From Triglochin maritima (Eukaryota > Streptophyta > Magnoliopsida > Alismatales > Juncaginaceae): a stretch of DNA of 64,000 nt. This document shows positions 12,065 to 24,424 of the stretch, in pieces. Within the stretch, counting starts at the first letter, position 1. Each line of letters opens with the position of its first letter. The notes beneath the pieces were generated by a model. The model made no database searches. It was given only the letters and a program-made list of their open reading frames with translations, and was not told where the DNA came from. Location of the stretch: positions 20,418,001 to 20,482,000 of the forward strand of contig OY821777.1 in the NCBI GenBank assembly GCA_963682175.1. Reading direction: 5' to 3'. The translations under genes and the position numbers were made by a program.

Positions 12065-13441
12065 TGTTGAACATTTTAATTAAACTGCAAGTGCACGGCG
12101 TCAGTGAAGATGTGTCAGATACGGGTCGTCCAAAGGGAGGTGAGCAGTCTCTCGTTTGCACGAAATCAAGTGGAAAAAATAGGGAAGAGAGTTTGATTAT
12201 CGTACTCTACGCTACACTACACTACACTACGAAGTACGAAATGCGAAAGAAAGCAACAAACGATGAATTACCAAACTAAACTAAGAACTAAATAAGTGCT
12301 GGAATTCAGAAATGCAAAGCCCCTAAGGGGTGGAGTGAGTGCACACATGCAAACAGGTGGGTGTTGAACACATTCTTTAAGCACAAATAAAGGTAGTGTT
12401 ATCATGCATAGGAAGTGTCTAAATGTTATGACAAAACCTATCAATCCATCCACTATCCTAGTTGATTAACATTTACATAAACAAGTTGGTTATTTCAGAA
12501 CCTTAACAAGCATGAGAGGTGTCTAATCATTTTGGCAAAACTCATCAAGTTATAAATTCTATCCTAAACAAGCAAGCATACATTCATGTTTTATCAACAC
12601 GTAAATAAAGCATTCATTCCATTCTCTAATGCATGTGTGAACATCTACTCCAACCCCCAAAAGGGGTGGAACTACCCACTACACATTAGACTAATTATTA
12701 AACTAAGCAAAGAAAGCATATTAATTAAGCTACTAAAACTAATGAAATGAAATTAAACAAAGTAAAACAAGAAACATAAAACAAACAACATAATAAAGAA
12801 ACTTTTATTAAAATGACTCATAATTCAAGTAGCATCCACCTACTTTAGTGTGTGCTTCAAGGCCTCACTTCTAGTAGGAAGAATAGCCACTCAAAATGTG
12901 GCCATTACAATGGAAGGTGAAGAGTTCTATTTATAGCCATAGAAAAAGGCAATCCGGGACAATCCCCCGACGTGGGACTAAACAAATACCAGAAATGGAC
13001 TAAATACACACTAATACGAGACCCACAAAAATCATAGCGGATTTGGGCCAAAACAGACCGCCAATTAGCGGGCTATATGGTCCGGATCACGCTGGATTTT
13101 ATTTTGGGCTTTTCTGGATGTCTTTGTTGGTCTTTGATGCGCCTACTTCACTTTTTGGAGCTCCGACCTGAATAGAATTGCCAAAATACTCCACATGATG
13201 GTGTGGAGTTTTCTGTTTTGCTCTTTGGTCCTTTGGTCTTATGTTCAAGTCCTTCTCCCTTGCATCTTAGTCCCTAGGTATCACAATTCAGTCCTTTTCC
13301 CTACTTTTGGGTCATTTTGTGCTTCATATCTTCAAACCTATTTATTTCTGAAATTCAAACATAAAACTCGTCACGTAGCATTTTTTAGGTGAAAGACAAT
13401 GGATATAAGATGCAAATGCAAGCATGAAATGATGTCAATCA
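12065..13441 (-). repeat. E1 5' LTR
   Basis: 1377 bp. On the sense strand the USE-like motif GTCCCACGTCG (one mismatch; plus-strand 12968-12978) is separated from TATAAATA (12928-12935) by 32 bp, as in the other A LTRs. A palindrome remnant is near 13058. Confidence 0.88.
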
Positions 13442-14239
13442 GCTTGCTTGACCCCTTGTCAAGACAACTTTGACCGTAAATCTCAAAGCAAAAGATTAGA
13501 CTATTTGTCATCTAGGTCATGCATCATTTGTAGGCCTTGCATGCAGATTGTCTTTCATTTGTTTTAAATTATTGTTGTCTATTGCTGACATGAGGTACGT
13601 GCACCTGTTCTCTCATTCATGCATGGTTAGAGCATGCATTAGTTAGTAAGGTGTATTGTAACAAGAGTGAGGTGAGTGCTTATTTGGTGAGTTGCTTGCT
13701 AGCTTTTTCAAAACATCTTTAAGAGGCACCACCTATAGTCTTCAAGATAAGGTGGGGGATTTCATCACCCCTTCCTTAGCTCCAAAAACCACACTCAAGT
13801 GAATCCCTAAATCTAAAATCAAGTACACATTGGCTATTAGGACTCGGGCGCATTAGGAGAGTGATCTGGTCACGACCGTCATAACCTGATCATCGTTGCC
13901 CACTTTGTGAATAGTAGGAGAGACAAGATCTCCGGATCTTGGCTCACTTGCTGGGCTATGTGATCTTCATTGTAGGGAGGTGAGGCATGTTAAGGTCGCG
14001 TGAGCTCGAAGTTAGGCGTCATCTAGCTTAAGGACTCATAGCCAGCCTAAACTTGTTTGAGCCGTGTTTGCTAGACTAGGCTTCTACCCTCACCCTCTAC
14101 CCACGCTAGTTCTATGGATTCTTCCCTTCTCCTCTGGGTCATTTTCTTCTCACCTACTTCTATGTTCTAGTCTCCTCCCCTTTACACTCACTGTAAGCAT
14201 TTTAGGGCCGAGTCGAGCACTTTTTGCGAGCTTGCCCTC
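13442..14239 (+). mobile_element. C-element leader, part 2
   Basis: This continues the C leader after E1. Its text runs parallel to the E2 leader at 24720-25500 (shared motifs such as GGTGGGGGATTTCATCACC and GATCTCCGGATCTTGGCTC), confirming that C and A are related. No coding frame is supported. Confidence 0.65.
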
Positions 14240-14612
14240 GTGGTGGTGAGAGTGGTCGACTCAAGAGCTCTTTGGCGAGATGGATGGTCACATGGGGACC
14301 ATCCATTTCATTGTTGGGACCAGGACTATTCTCCCTGGTATTCTTTACCCATACATCATGGGGTGCCTCAGACAAACACCTCGTATGGTTGGGACGATCT
14401 TGATTGTGTGGCTAAGCAATCTTTAGATTGGGGAAATCTGAGAGAGGCACTGACTGCTATACCACCATCTAGTTATGTCTAATCATATGTTGGTCAACAA
14501 ACTGAGACACTACGACAACATTTTGTTTCCTTCATGCATCTGGTTGACGACATGAGTGCATCTGTGGCTCCAATAGCCCTACCGTGCGGCTATTGTGGGT
14601 TGGGTGGTCACG

Positions 14613-16030
14613 TGATTGACATCATTTAATGATTATATTTGTACCTTATATCCATTATCTTACACCTCAACAATGCTACGTGACGAGTTTTATGTTTGAA
14701 TTTCTAAAATAAAGAGGTTTGAAGAAAAGAGACATGAAATGATCCAAAAGCAGGGAAAAAGAACTTAATTGTAAGACCTGAGGACTAAGATGCAAGGGAC
14801 AAGGACCTGAACGTAAGACAGAAGGACCTAAGAGCAAAACAGAAAACTCCACACCATCATGGGGAGTATTTTGGCAATTCATTTTGGGTCGGAGCTCCAA
14901 TAAACAAAGTAGATGCATCCGAGACCAAGAATTACTTCAAGCAAAGCCCACAACAAAACTCAAATGGATCTGGAGCTTATAGACCGCCAATTGGCAGTCT
15001 GGAACCGCTAATTGGCGGTCCAGATAGCTCTGGATCGGCTTAACTTTCGGGAGCACGTGTATTAGTGTATGCTTAGTCTATTTTTGGTATTTGTTTAGTC
15101 CCACATCGGGGGATTGTCCCGGATTAGCTTTTTCCATGCTTATAAATAGAACTCTTCACCTTCCATTGTATCCATCTCCCTCTTTGGTGGCCATCTTCCC
15201 TACTAGGAGTGAAGCCTTGAAGCAAAACTCTGGTGGAGGAAGGGCTGCTTGTATTGAGTGAGTTAATAATAGATGTTTTTCCTTTAATTGTGTTGTTTCT
15301 CTCTTAGTTTAATTTCCTTTCATATGCATGCTTGCTTGTTTGTTTTGTTTTATGCTTCTTTAATATTTCTTGTTTGATTAGTGTAGTTTTATTTCAGTAT
15401 AATGCTTCATTTTGTTAGAGTAGTTAGTTTAAATATGTGTGAGTAGTTTCATCCCCTTTGGGGGGTGGAGTAGATGTGTGTACATGTTATGTAGATGGTA
15501 TGAATGCTTGATATAAATGTTTGTGAGAAATATTAGTATGCTTACTTGAATTAATAAGGACTTTACTTGATGGTTTCTGTCATAGTTAGGTACATTCCAT
15601 GCTTGTTATGTTCTTAATAACAACCTTGCATTGCTCATATTAATCGCATTAGTTTTAGTGTTGTAAATGATAGGTTTTGCCATTAGGTACCTCTTATGCA
15701 TGAACAAACACTAACTGACTTGAGCTTATTGTATGCATTCAATAGCACACTTATTTCATGTGCACACACACACTCCACCCCTTAGGGGTTTTCATTCCTA
15801 TGTTTTTATCTTCTTCATTAGTTGTTTAGCTTAGTTTTTTAGTGATTTCATTTCAGCTTGCTTGTTCACTAGTTTAGATTAGTGTAGTGTAGTGTAATAC
15901 ATCTTTCTTCCCTTTCTTTCCACTCGCCTTCACACAAACCAAGCGTTGACACACCTCCCAGTGGACGACCCGTATTTGCCACTGCTTCAACGCGGCCGTG
16001 CACTTGCGGTTAATATAAAACGATCAATCA
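14613..16030 (+). mobile_element. A-family solo LTR
   Basis: 1418 bp starting TGATTGACATC and ending GATCAATCA, with no internal region. Flanks are TCACG (14608-14612) and TCACA (16031-16035), a 5-bp target duplication with one CpG-type change. It is a divergent A subtype. Confidence 0.85.
14982..15148 (+). promoter_or_regulatory. A-LTR promoter: two palindromes, USE-like element, TATA box
   Basis: Palindromes GACCGCCAATTGGCAGTC (14982-14999) and AACCGCTAATTGGCGGTC (15003-15020) are followed by GTCCCACATCG (15098-15108) and TATAAATA (15141-15148). The USE-to-TATA gap is 32 bp. Confidence 0.7.
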
Positions 16031-16203
16031 TCACATTATCGGGGAATGTCCATATGTTCTCCTAGAGCCCGAGTATGAGCATACATTTTCCCAAAATGGT
16101 CAATGTGACTTTTATGAATCTGCGTACAACCCAAGAGGAATGGATTCATGGGGAGACAATATTGATTTAAATTTTTATGTGTGATTTTGTAGATGTCCAA
16201 TTT

Positions 16204-16474
16204 TGTTAGAGAACAAGGATAGATCCATGGCAAAAGCCCAGCTCAAAGCCCATAAAAAATTCAATCCCAATCACATAATTATATCTCATTCTATTATAAG
16301 TTTATATACATTGTATTAGAGAATTCTCAAACATTCCATAATATTCATCTATGTTGTCTAGGTTCAAATGTATCATGTAACATCATACATATAAATACCA
16401 TGTATCTCTATCCATCTTATAATTAATAGGAGAATGATTTTCATTACATTCTTGCAAGTCATTCTCATTTAACG
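16204..16474 (+). repeat. Copia-1 5' LTR and primer site
   Basis: TGTTAGAGAAC at the start and CATTTAAC(G) at the end. TGGTATCAAGAG follows at 16475, matching the initiator-tRNA-Met primer site used by Copia elements. The TATA-like TATAAATACC lies near 16390. Confidence 0.85.
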
Positions 16475-17282
16475 TGGTATCAAGAGTCCAGATTGGTTGA
16501 AACATGATCCAACAAACAACCTGCTCTTTAGCCCACCTACACTCTCCTTTCTCCCTTTCAAAGCCCAGGCCCGTCAACAAACCAAACTAGCCACTTTTCT
16601 TCTTGAAAATCCAATAGTCAAGATTCACCATTCTCAAGCACACAGATTGTGCTTTCCCTTATAAAATCAGACCCTTGACCAATTCAAATTCACGACCAGG
16701 ATCAAGAGACTATTGGATACCTACTCCTCATCATCCAACTGTTCATTCTTCAATGTCCAATATCACTCTTCGAACGCCGCACGGATTGTACTTTCTTTCA
16801 AATAGATCCAACCGTTCATCAAGAAAATCCAACGATCCCGAATTCACCGCTACAAAGCACATGAATCGTGCTTTCTTAACAATATCTGCATTGTTTATTC
16901 CATCCAACGGATGACGTCTTCTCCACTAAAACGAAGCTTCTGGATGATCATCTCAGCCACTCATATAAGCCAAGAACGCAGAAAACCGTCATTTTTTTTC
17001 TTCACTTCCATCCCTAAAATTGTTGCGGCGCTTCTCTGGAGCACCTTCCCTCTCCTCTCTGGTGACTTGTCCGACCAATCTTGGAGCTTTTTCTTACTTC
17101 GTCTTGCATTTTCTTCTTCTTCTCTTAGTAAGAGTTGTATTTCTCCTTTCTACCCAGACTTCTTGTCCAATTGTTGCCTCTTTTTTCGATTTATTGATGA
17201 GCATGCTTTGATCTAGAATAGTAACTTTTGACAATTTTCTACTACTAAACATTTGCGTTATTTTTTTCGTTTATATCTGCTT
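16475..17282 (+). mobile_element. Copia-1 leader, part 1
   Basis: About 92% similar to the leader of Copia-3 (57581-58420). No gag frame is present; the small ORFs here are not conserved as protein. The SIRE-like element interrupts it at 17283; TGCTT at 17278-17282 is its target duplication. Confidence 0.8.
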
Positions 17283-18668
17283 TGAAAGGTCGAGTATGAC
17301 CCTAATTCTAGTCAATTTTGAGCTAATTAAACTCTACTTGCTCAATCAAAGATGTGCAGCAGAAATTAAAACAAGCAAGCAAGTAAAATGAAGAAATATG
17401 CAAACCACAAAGAAGACGGGAAATTTTTATAGAGGTTCGACTCCCACACCCGGGTCCTAGTCCTCTCTTGCAAGTTTCGCTCACGACTTCACTATCCACT
17501 CTCGTTTCGGGCCGGGGGAGAACACCTTTACAATATTCAAGATCACAAACAATCCTCGTCGAGCTTGGCTCCTCCTCCAACAATTCAAGAGGATCACTTC
17601 GGGCTCTAACCGAAGTTTATACTCTTGTCTTGGGCTTTCACCAAGACCCTTGCTTCTTTGACAATGAATGAGTGGAATAACACTCTCTATACTTGAGCAC
17701 ACTTGAGAAGAATATAATTTAAGACTACAGTGTTGAAGGTTTTGAGCTTGTGAGTGTTTGGAGCTTTCTCTCTAAAGTTGGAGACAAATAGTAGTAGGAG
17801 AGCTATTCTAAACAAGGTTGGGAACATCTATTTATAAACTCCAAAGGTGTTATAGCCATTGGGGTTAAGTGTGGTGAAGAGTTGTGCAAGAAACACAAAA
17901 TAGAAAACTACAACACACTTTTCAGTGCATGTTCGGTCGACCGGACGTGTCAAACGGTCATCCGATAGACGGTTCAGAACAAGGAACGGTCGACTGAGAA
18001 GGAATTAGTCGATCAAAAATAGGCTATATCTAAAGATCACTTAAGTTAATGGTCAACCAAAAAATAGCAGGACTTTGGGGTTTTATGTTCGATCAAACAA
18101 CAAGATTTGGGAGGTCGACCGAGAAAAGGCAGGAATATTGGGTTTCAAGAAACGTCTTGGAACAGTCGACCGAGGTCTAGGAATCGGTCGACCGGAGGCT
18201 AATGTATTTTGGGGTTTGGTTAAGTTTATACGAATACGATCGTTTGTATATAATGACAAGTCTAACGGTCAAAAGACACATCTAGACGGTCGACCAGTCG
18301 GGCAATTAAATTCACTATTTGATGAAGGATCAGATGGTTGACCGGAGGCATTTCGGTCAACCGAATTGGCACAGGAAATTCTGGTTAGTAAATTCCGGTC
18401 TAACTTTGGGTGACCTATTTAAGTCTAAATGATCTGAGATTTTGTGTGTGAGTACTATAAGGAACCTAGTGTGTGTTTATGTTATTTTAAACTCTTGTAT
18501 GCTCAACTACACTTAGTTCCTAAGACTAAAAATAAATTAAGATTACATGTCTTCAAATGAGGTTTGATTACATGTCTTGAGTTGAATCCTTTCTTTCTTG
18601 AGTCTTGATCACCTGTAGATGTTAGCACAAAGTAATATATATGCTATGTAATATGTGTGGTATACTAC
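17283..18668 (-). repeat. SIRE-like 3' LTR, larger piece
   Basis: Homologous to 36716-39597, 41688-43194 and 62663-64000. U5 is at the left end, TATA near 17832 (CTATTTATAA on the plus strand), and U3 with GGTCGACC-type palindromes spans 17930-18370. ACTAC at 18664-18668 is the target duplication of the B element. The remaining 66 bp of the LTR are at 34728-34793. Confidence 0.85.
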
Positions 18669-19891
18669 TGATGAGAATTAAATTTATACCGCAAGTGCAC
18701 GGCGTCAATGAGGACGTGACAAATACGGGTCGAACACAAGGAGGGAGAGATTTGTTATTTGTGTGATTTCGATTAAGGGAAAGGAAGAGGAAGAAGAATA
18801 AATTTGGTTTTGAGATTTTTAGGTCTTAGTTATTTAAAGAAAGAAACAAAAACAATTAAAACTAAAACAAGAACAAAGAAGTGAATTCCGTTGGGTGGAG
18901 GTTTAGATTTAAGGTTTAGATTAGAGAATTCTAAAACTTATAATAAATCACATTAGTTATAAAGCATTACATGATAAATGATTTAAAAAAACTCAAGTAA
19001 TCAAAACATACTAATACGAAATTAAAATAATAACTTTTATTCTCTTCTCATCACCCTAAATCCGTCACCCCCACCCTTTGGAAAGAGTTAGAAACTCATG
19101 GAGGGAGGAAGAAGGGGTCCTAGAGGCATTACAAAAGAAAAGTAAAAACAAGAAATAAAAGACAGAATTTTATTACTAAAATAAAGACAAATAAAAACAA
19201 CAACTAAAAACTAGGTCTAAGGCCAAGGACCCTTCTACCATCGTTCTCGGCGCTATTTATAGCCGATACAAGGAATCCCAATATATAAATGGAACGTACA
19301 CGCGTCAATACAGCATTGGTAAAAATTTGAGCACACGGATCGACTTTTGTGTGGCTAAATCGCCGCAATTTGTACATGAGGTGCGGCGGAATCGCCATCT
19401 TTTTGGCTCGGATTCGATCCCGATTTTTCCTGTGTGTTTATGGTATGATTTGATCCTCCTTTGCACGTCTGGATTGATTCTTTCCATTCTTTTGAGCTCC
19501 GAATTAATTCCTTTATATATATGGAGATTCACATTGATTTTTCTTTAGATTTTCTCCATAATAATAAAAGCTACTCATGATTTGCAATTAGGTCCTTGAC
19601 TTTTTGCAATTAAGTCCCCGGCTACTTTTGTGCTTAAGTCTTTGTTCTTTTTGTAATTAGATCTTGAATGCTTTTATAATTGGATACATTTCCATTTGTA
19701 ACCTGATAAACTTGAACTTGGTCTTTATGATAGAAATGAGTCTTTTGTACGCGTTTATGCTCGAGATGTGGGTAAATTGCATTCAGGTCACTGTATTCTG
19801 TAAATAAGACTAAACACATACCTTAGTAGCATTTATTGATGTAAAAGTAATCTAAATGAAAGACATATGATGCAATGTATGCAATGCATCA
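18669..19891 (-). repeat. B-element 3' LTR
   Basis: Full-length 1223-bp LTR. On the sense strand the TATA box is TATAAATA (plus-strand complement at about 19255-19262). Upstream of it are GCGGC/GCCGC palindromic motifs at 19351-19400. Confidence 0.88.
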
Positions 19892-20984
19892 AATACCCCA
19901 CACCTAGATTTTGCTAGTCCCTAGCAAAACAGAAAATAAGAAAAATAAAAACAGGGAAATCCTAACTCATTTTCGTAGGAATCACGGTTGCACTTAGCAT
20001 GTGCAACAAGCCTTTAAACCTCCTTGTTGCCAAGGAGGACGAGTTTTGTCTCGTGAGGGTTTTCAGTTGACACACCCACAAAGTCTTAATTCAACATTCC
20101 ATTAATAGCTCTCAATATCCCTACCTCAACCTTATACATCTCACTTCGAATTCTTGTATCCTCATTATATGAATCTAACTCATTAAAAATATGACTTGGT
20201 CTTTGTTCCTCCAACATTCACACCACTAACCCTTCTGCACATGATATTACTTAAATTATTTTGCACGCCTCCTCTGGTGGTGAAGTATCATTCGGATCAA
20301 CCATGGCATGGATCATTCTTTTAGCTTTGGGCCTTGAGTATTTTTTTTTTCTTCCGTGATTCAACACATTTGCTTTTTGACACTTTTACCCTTTTTGCAT
20401 TCGTGTAGCGAGTTTGGTCGATAATCCTGAGCTGGTAGACTCAAGTTACCGGGTTTCAAGATACCCCTACGGACCAGTGACTCAAAGGCTTGGGCTTTTG
20501 TAATCATTTTGCAAAATGTGTTTTCTTCACTTTATTCCTTTATTTTATTTTCCTCAAGGCTTAATTGCTATTAGAAGTCCACACTTCCCGGTATATTTTC
20601 CTCAACCTCTGCTTTTTATCAACCACTTCAAAGATTTGATTCATCGAATTTAAGTGCATACATGTCTTAAAGGGTAATGGGTTATTTCTTTGGAACTTCG
20701 ATTTATGTCATAATTTCTACAAGCAGAACTATATAATAAGGAACAAAAAATCAATGCAATTTGTACACGGGTTTTGGCAGTTCAATCTTAAGCTATGTCA
20801 TGAAACATTGATTTTTTTTAAGGTATATGGTTTTTTTTGAAATAAAAGACAGCTATATAGATAAATATATACATAAACATCCCCCCACACCTAAATCATG
20901 CATTGTCCTCAATGTATGAAAATATAAAGCAAATGCACTTATTACCTTGGTGAAATGCGGTGGAAGGATGAAATTTGCTCAAAG
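19892..20984 (-). mobile_element. B-element 3' non-coding region
   Basis: The terminal polypurine tract is at 19893-19904 (C-rich on this strand). A second purine tract with the CATTGAGGACAATG block is at 20881-20915. Nothing coding is supported between them. The paired tracts match those in E1 and E2. Confidence 0.75.
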
Positions 20985-22986
20985 TCAATCATAGTCGGAA
21001 CTGGATTGAATGACACCATATTGGTGCATGTATCCAGTTGAATTGTTCCCCATGTTGCAATGAGAGTCCTGAGTCACAGGTTCCACACCCCTCACATAAA
21101 TAGGTTCTCTTATTTGCTCGAGTGATGGTGGGTGTGTAGATGAATTCTTCCCCTTTTTCTTACTTCCTTTTTGATTTTGTGATGATTCAGAAATCTTATA
21201 GATACGTGATTTCATCACAACGTCACTTTGATTGCATATTATTTCTGGCTCACTATCAATATGAAAGATATTAAATTCAGTTTTTAAGTTCCCAAAAGAT
21301 AATTGCATGAGCTCATTTTGACAGTTTATCAATGCTTCCGAAGTGGCTAAAAAGGGTCTGCCTAGAATTACAGGGATTTGTCGGTTAGGATTTACAACAG
21401 GTGCGGTATCTAGTACGACAAAATCCACTGGGTAAATGAAGTCACCAACCTTGATCAAAACATCCTCTACTATACCTCTTGGTTTCTTAATAGAACAATC
21501 AGCAAATTGAAGGGTTGTCTTAGATGGTTTTAGTGGACCAAGGTTCATTTGCTCATAGACAGAGTACGGGAGTAGGTTAACACTAGCACCAAGGTCTAGA
21601 AGGGCTTTGTTGATAAAAGTAACTCCTATTAAACATGAAATTGTGGGACACCCAGGATCCTTATATTTTATAGGAGATGTGTTGGACAATATAGAACTTA
21701 TGTTTGCAGTTAAGAATGCCTTCTTTGGTACGTTCGTTTTTCTCTTTTTAGTGCACAAATCTTTTAAGAATTTAGCATAAGCAGGTATTTGTTGAATCAT
21801 GTCTAAGAGTGGAATGTTCACCTTAACTTGCTTAAATACTTCCAAGATTTTTTCTATTTGTGCACTTGAGTTCTTTTTGAGTCTATTAGGGAATGGAGCT
21901 TTAGGAACATAGACTCGCTCAGGTTCAGGTTGAGCTATGGGTTCAGGTTGAGTAGGTGGGTTGGGCGTTTCAGATTGGACGTCAGGTTCAATGGTCAGGT
22001 CATATGTGGGTGCTTGATGGCTAGATTGATTGGACACTCTAGGATTTACCACATTGTTATCAACTTGTCTTCCGGACCGTAATAATACTACTGCATTTAT
22101 TTGTTGGAACGGTTCTTTCTCATTAACCATTTGAACCGGTCTAGGGTTGTTATTTCCTGAAGGTGCTTGATAGGATTGATACGAATTATTAGATCTAGGG
22201 TTCACCTCAGGTTGACTTGGAAGCCGACCCTTTTCTCTTTCACCTACTATTTGTGCTAGTTGGCTGACTTGTGTCTCAAGCCTTTAGAAGGTCTGGTTGG
22301 TTGTTTGTATAAAGGTTTTCATCAAATTTTCCAAGCTTGTCAACCTGACCTCATGATCGTTATTGTTACTAAACCTAGATGATGTATTATTTTGATTATA
22401 CGGGTTTGGTTGTTATCTAGGAGGTTGACCATGTTGGTTTGATGAGAAATTGGAATTATTACGCCAACCCGAGTTATAGGTTGATGCGTATGGGTCATTT
22501 CTAGCATGGTTATCCATGGCATTAACTTGGTCCCATTCCGCACAATCCTCCATTACATGACCAGTCTGACTACATCTAGAGCAAGGGATAGACGAGGCTT
22601 GATTCACTCGGTTTTGGGTTCGTAGCTCTAAACTTTCCATTCTGCGCATAAGGGTAGCTAGTTTTGCTTCAACCGCTATGTTGGCATCTATAGCTAAGAC
22701 ACCTGGTTTGGGTTGACTTGCTATCCTAGATGCAATACTTGGGTTAAGCGGTGTTCTAGCATTGTCCCATTGCATACTGTTTTCAGCCAATTCATCAAGA
22801 AAAGTTCAGGCATCATTTTCATTTTTCGACATAAAGTTCCTTTGGCTTATGGATTCTACCATAACCCTAGATGTGGGTGTCAATCTCTCATAAATAATTT
22901 GGCATAATTGTCATCTCGGAATTCCATGATGAGGGCATTGGGTCAGAACACTTTTGAATCTTTCTAGGTAGGAATAGAACGGCTCG
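20985..22986 (-). pseudogene. B-element gag-protease, downstream part
   Basis: Minus-strand continuation of the gag frame from 31630-32178 after the E2 insertion. It contains the end of Retrotrans_gag, a CCHC knuckle near 22577-22536, and from 22205 to 20985 an open 406-codon segment with the protease-like domain. That domain has ALLDLGASVN, with DLG in place of the canonical D-T/S-G, and ILGRPFLAT. Several in-frame stops interrupt 22986-22206, two of them at tryptophan-type positions (TGG to TGA). The frame ends at 20985 without entering reverse transcriptase. Confidence 0.85.
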
Positions 22987-24400
22987 TGATTGACATCATT
23001 TCATGCTTATATTTGTATCTTATATCCATTATCTTTCACCTAAACAATGCTATGTCACGAGTTTTATGTTTAGTTTTCAGGAATAAATAGGTTTGAAGAG
23101 ATGAAGGATAAAAAGACCCAAAAGATGGGAAAAAGGACTGAATTGTAAGATCTGGGGACCAAGATGCAAGGAAGAAGAACCTGATTGCAAGACAGAAGGA
23201 CCTAAGAGCAAAACAGAATACTCCTCACCATCATGGGGAGTATTTTGGCAATTCTATTCGGGTCGGAGCTCCAACATGCAAACTAGATGCATCAAATACC
23301 AACAAAGCCTTCTTGAAAAGCCCACAAGAAATTCCAGAGCGATCCGGACACTGTAGACCGCTAATTAGCGGTCCAAGACCGCTAATTGGCGGTCACTTTT
23401 GGCCCAAATGCACTCAAATTGCTCCAGAACATGTATTAGAGGATGTTTAGGCTATGTGTGGTATCTGTTTAGTCCCACATCGGGGGATTGTCCCGGATTA
23501 GGTTTTTCCATGCCTATAAATAGAACTCTTCACCTCCTTTTGTAATGACTCCATATTTTAAGTGGCTATTCTTCCTACTAGAAGTGAGGCCTTGAAGCAC
23601 ACACTAAAGTAGGAGGATGCTACTTTTAATGTGAGTCATTTTATCAATAAAGTTTTGTGTTTCTTTCATTGTTTGTTTTATGCTCCTTTTATTGTTTATG
23701 CATGTTTTAGTTTAATCGTCTTTTAATTCTAGCTTAGTTTTAATATGCTTTCTTTCCATAGTTTAATAATTAGTGTAATGTTTAGTGAGTAGTTCCATCC
23801 CCTTTGGGGGGTGGAGTAGATGTACATACATGTATTAGAGAATGGGATGAATGCTTTAATTTCAATGTGTTGATTAAACATGAATGTATGCTTGCTTGTT
23901 TAGGATAGAATTTATAACTTGATGAGTTTTGCCAAAATGATTAGACACCTCTCATGCTTGTTTAGGTTCTGAAATAAACAACTTGCATATGTAAATGTTA
24001 ATCAACCAAGTTGGTGAATAGATTGATAGGTTTTGCCATAACATTTAGACACTTCGTATGCTTGATAAACACCACCTTCATGTGCTTAAAGAATGTATTC
24101 TACACCTACCTCTTTGCTTGTGTGCACTCACTCCACCCCTTAGGGGTTTTCCATTCCTGAAATTCCAGCACTTCTATTTTGTTCTTAGCTTAGTTTTTAT
24201 TTGATCGTTTATTTCTTTGTTTCGCATTTCGTACTTCTTAGCGTAGTTTAGTGTAGAGTAGCGTAACCAACTCTCTTCTCCATTATTTTCGCCACTTGAT
24301 TTCGTGCAAACAAGAGGCTGCTCACCTCCCTGAGGACGACCCGTACTTGCCACCGCTTCATCGCGGCCGTGCACTTGCGGTTTAAAATAAAACGTTCAAC
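22987..24400 (+). repeat. E2 5' LTR
   Basis: 1414 bp, TGATTGACATC to CGTTCAACA. It contains the promoter motifs listed separately. R/U5 carries the hairpins CCATCCCCTTTGGGGGGTGG (23795-23814) and CCCCTTAGGGG (24136-24146), conserved in all A LTRs. Confidence 0.95.
23356..23522 (+). promoter_or_regulatory. E2 LTR promoter: double palindrome, USE-like element, TATA box
   Basis: A perfect 18-bp palindrome GACCGCTAATTAGCGGTC (23356-23373) is followed after 3 bp by GACCGCTAATTGGCGGTC (23377-23394). GTCCCACATCG is at 23472-23482 and TATAAATA at 23515-23522, with a 32-bp gap. The same set recurs in the 3' LTR at 30572-30738. Confidence 0.75.
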
Positions 24401-24406
24401 AAGTTT

Positions 24407-24424
24407 TTGGCGCCGTTGCCGGAG
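24407..24424 (+). other. E2 primer binding site (tRNA-Asp)
   Basis: TGGCGCCGTTGCCGGAGA matches the complement of the tRNA-Asp 3' end at 17 of 18 positions. It starts 6 nt after the 5' LTR, with AGTTTT between. Confidence 0.88.

Larger units (their letters stand above)
4949..13441 (-). mobile_element. E1: complete A-family Gypsy element, gag-pro only, decayed
   Basis: Two LTRs (4949-6299 and 12065-13441) bound a 5.8-kb internal region. A perfect target duplication GCTTG flanks the whole at 4944-4948 and 13442-13446. The element reads on the minus strand: tRNA-Asp primer site at 12041-12058, leader, broken gag-protease frame, long 3' non-coding region and a purine tract next to the 3' LTR. No reverse transcriptase, RNase H or integrase motif is seen, so it is non-autonomous. 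It interrupts the leader of the C element, which resumes at 13442. Confidence 0.9.
14240..16174 (+). pseudogene. C-element gag fragment, split by a solo LTR
   Basis: From about 14384 a gag-like frame runs into a CCHC zinc knuckle at 14581-14612. The solo LTR at 14613-16030 is inserted inside the knuckle: the first two cysteines and the histidine lie left of it, the last cysteine right of it at 16040-16050. The frame continues to about 16174 with a degraded gag tail, where Copia-1 interrupts it. The capsid part is missing and one stop precedes the knuckle. Confidence 0.6.

Noticed and set aside
16911..17216. 101-codon ORF in the Copia-1 leader, also present as 89 codons in Copia-3
   Set aside because: Present in both copies because the leader DNA is conserved; frame lengths and frameshifts differ and no protein motif is seen.
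19204..19548. Overlapping ORFs on both strands in B LTRs (also 34035-34379)
   Set aside because: They cover the TATA box and U3 palindromes of the LTR; non-coding sequence repeated in every B copy.
24174..24374. Minus-strand 66-codon ORFs at the LTR ends of E2 (also 31389-31589)
   Set aside because: They lie wholly within R/U5 of the LTR and recur only because the LTR recurs.
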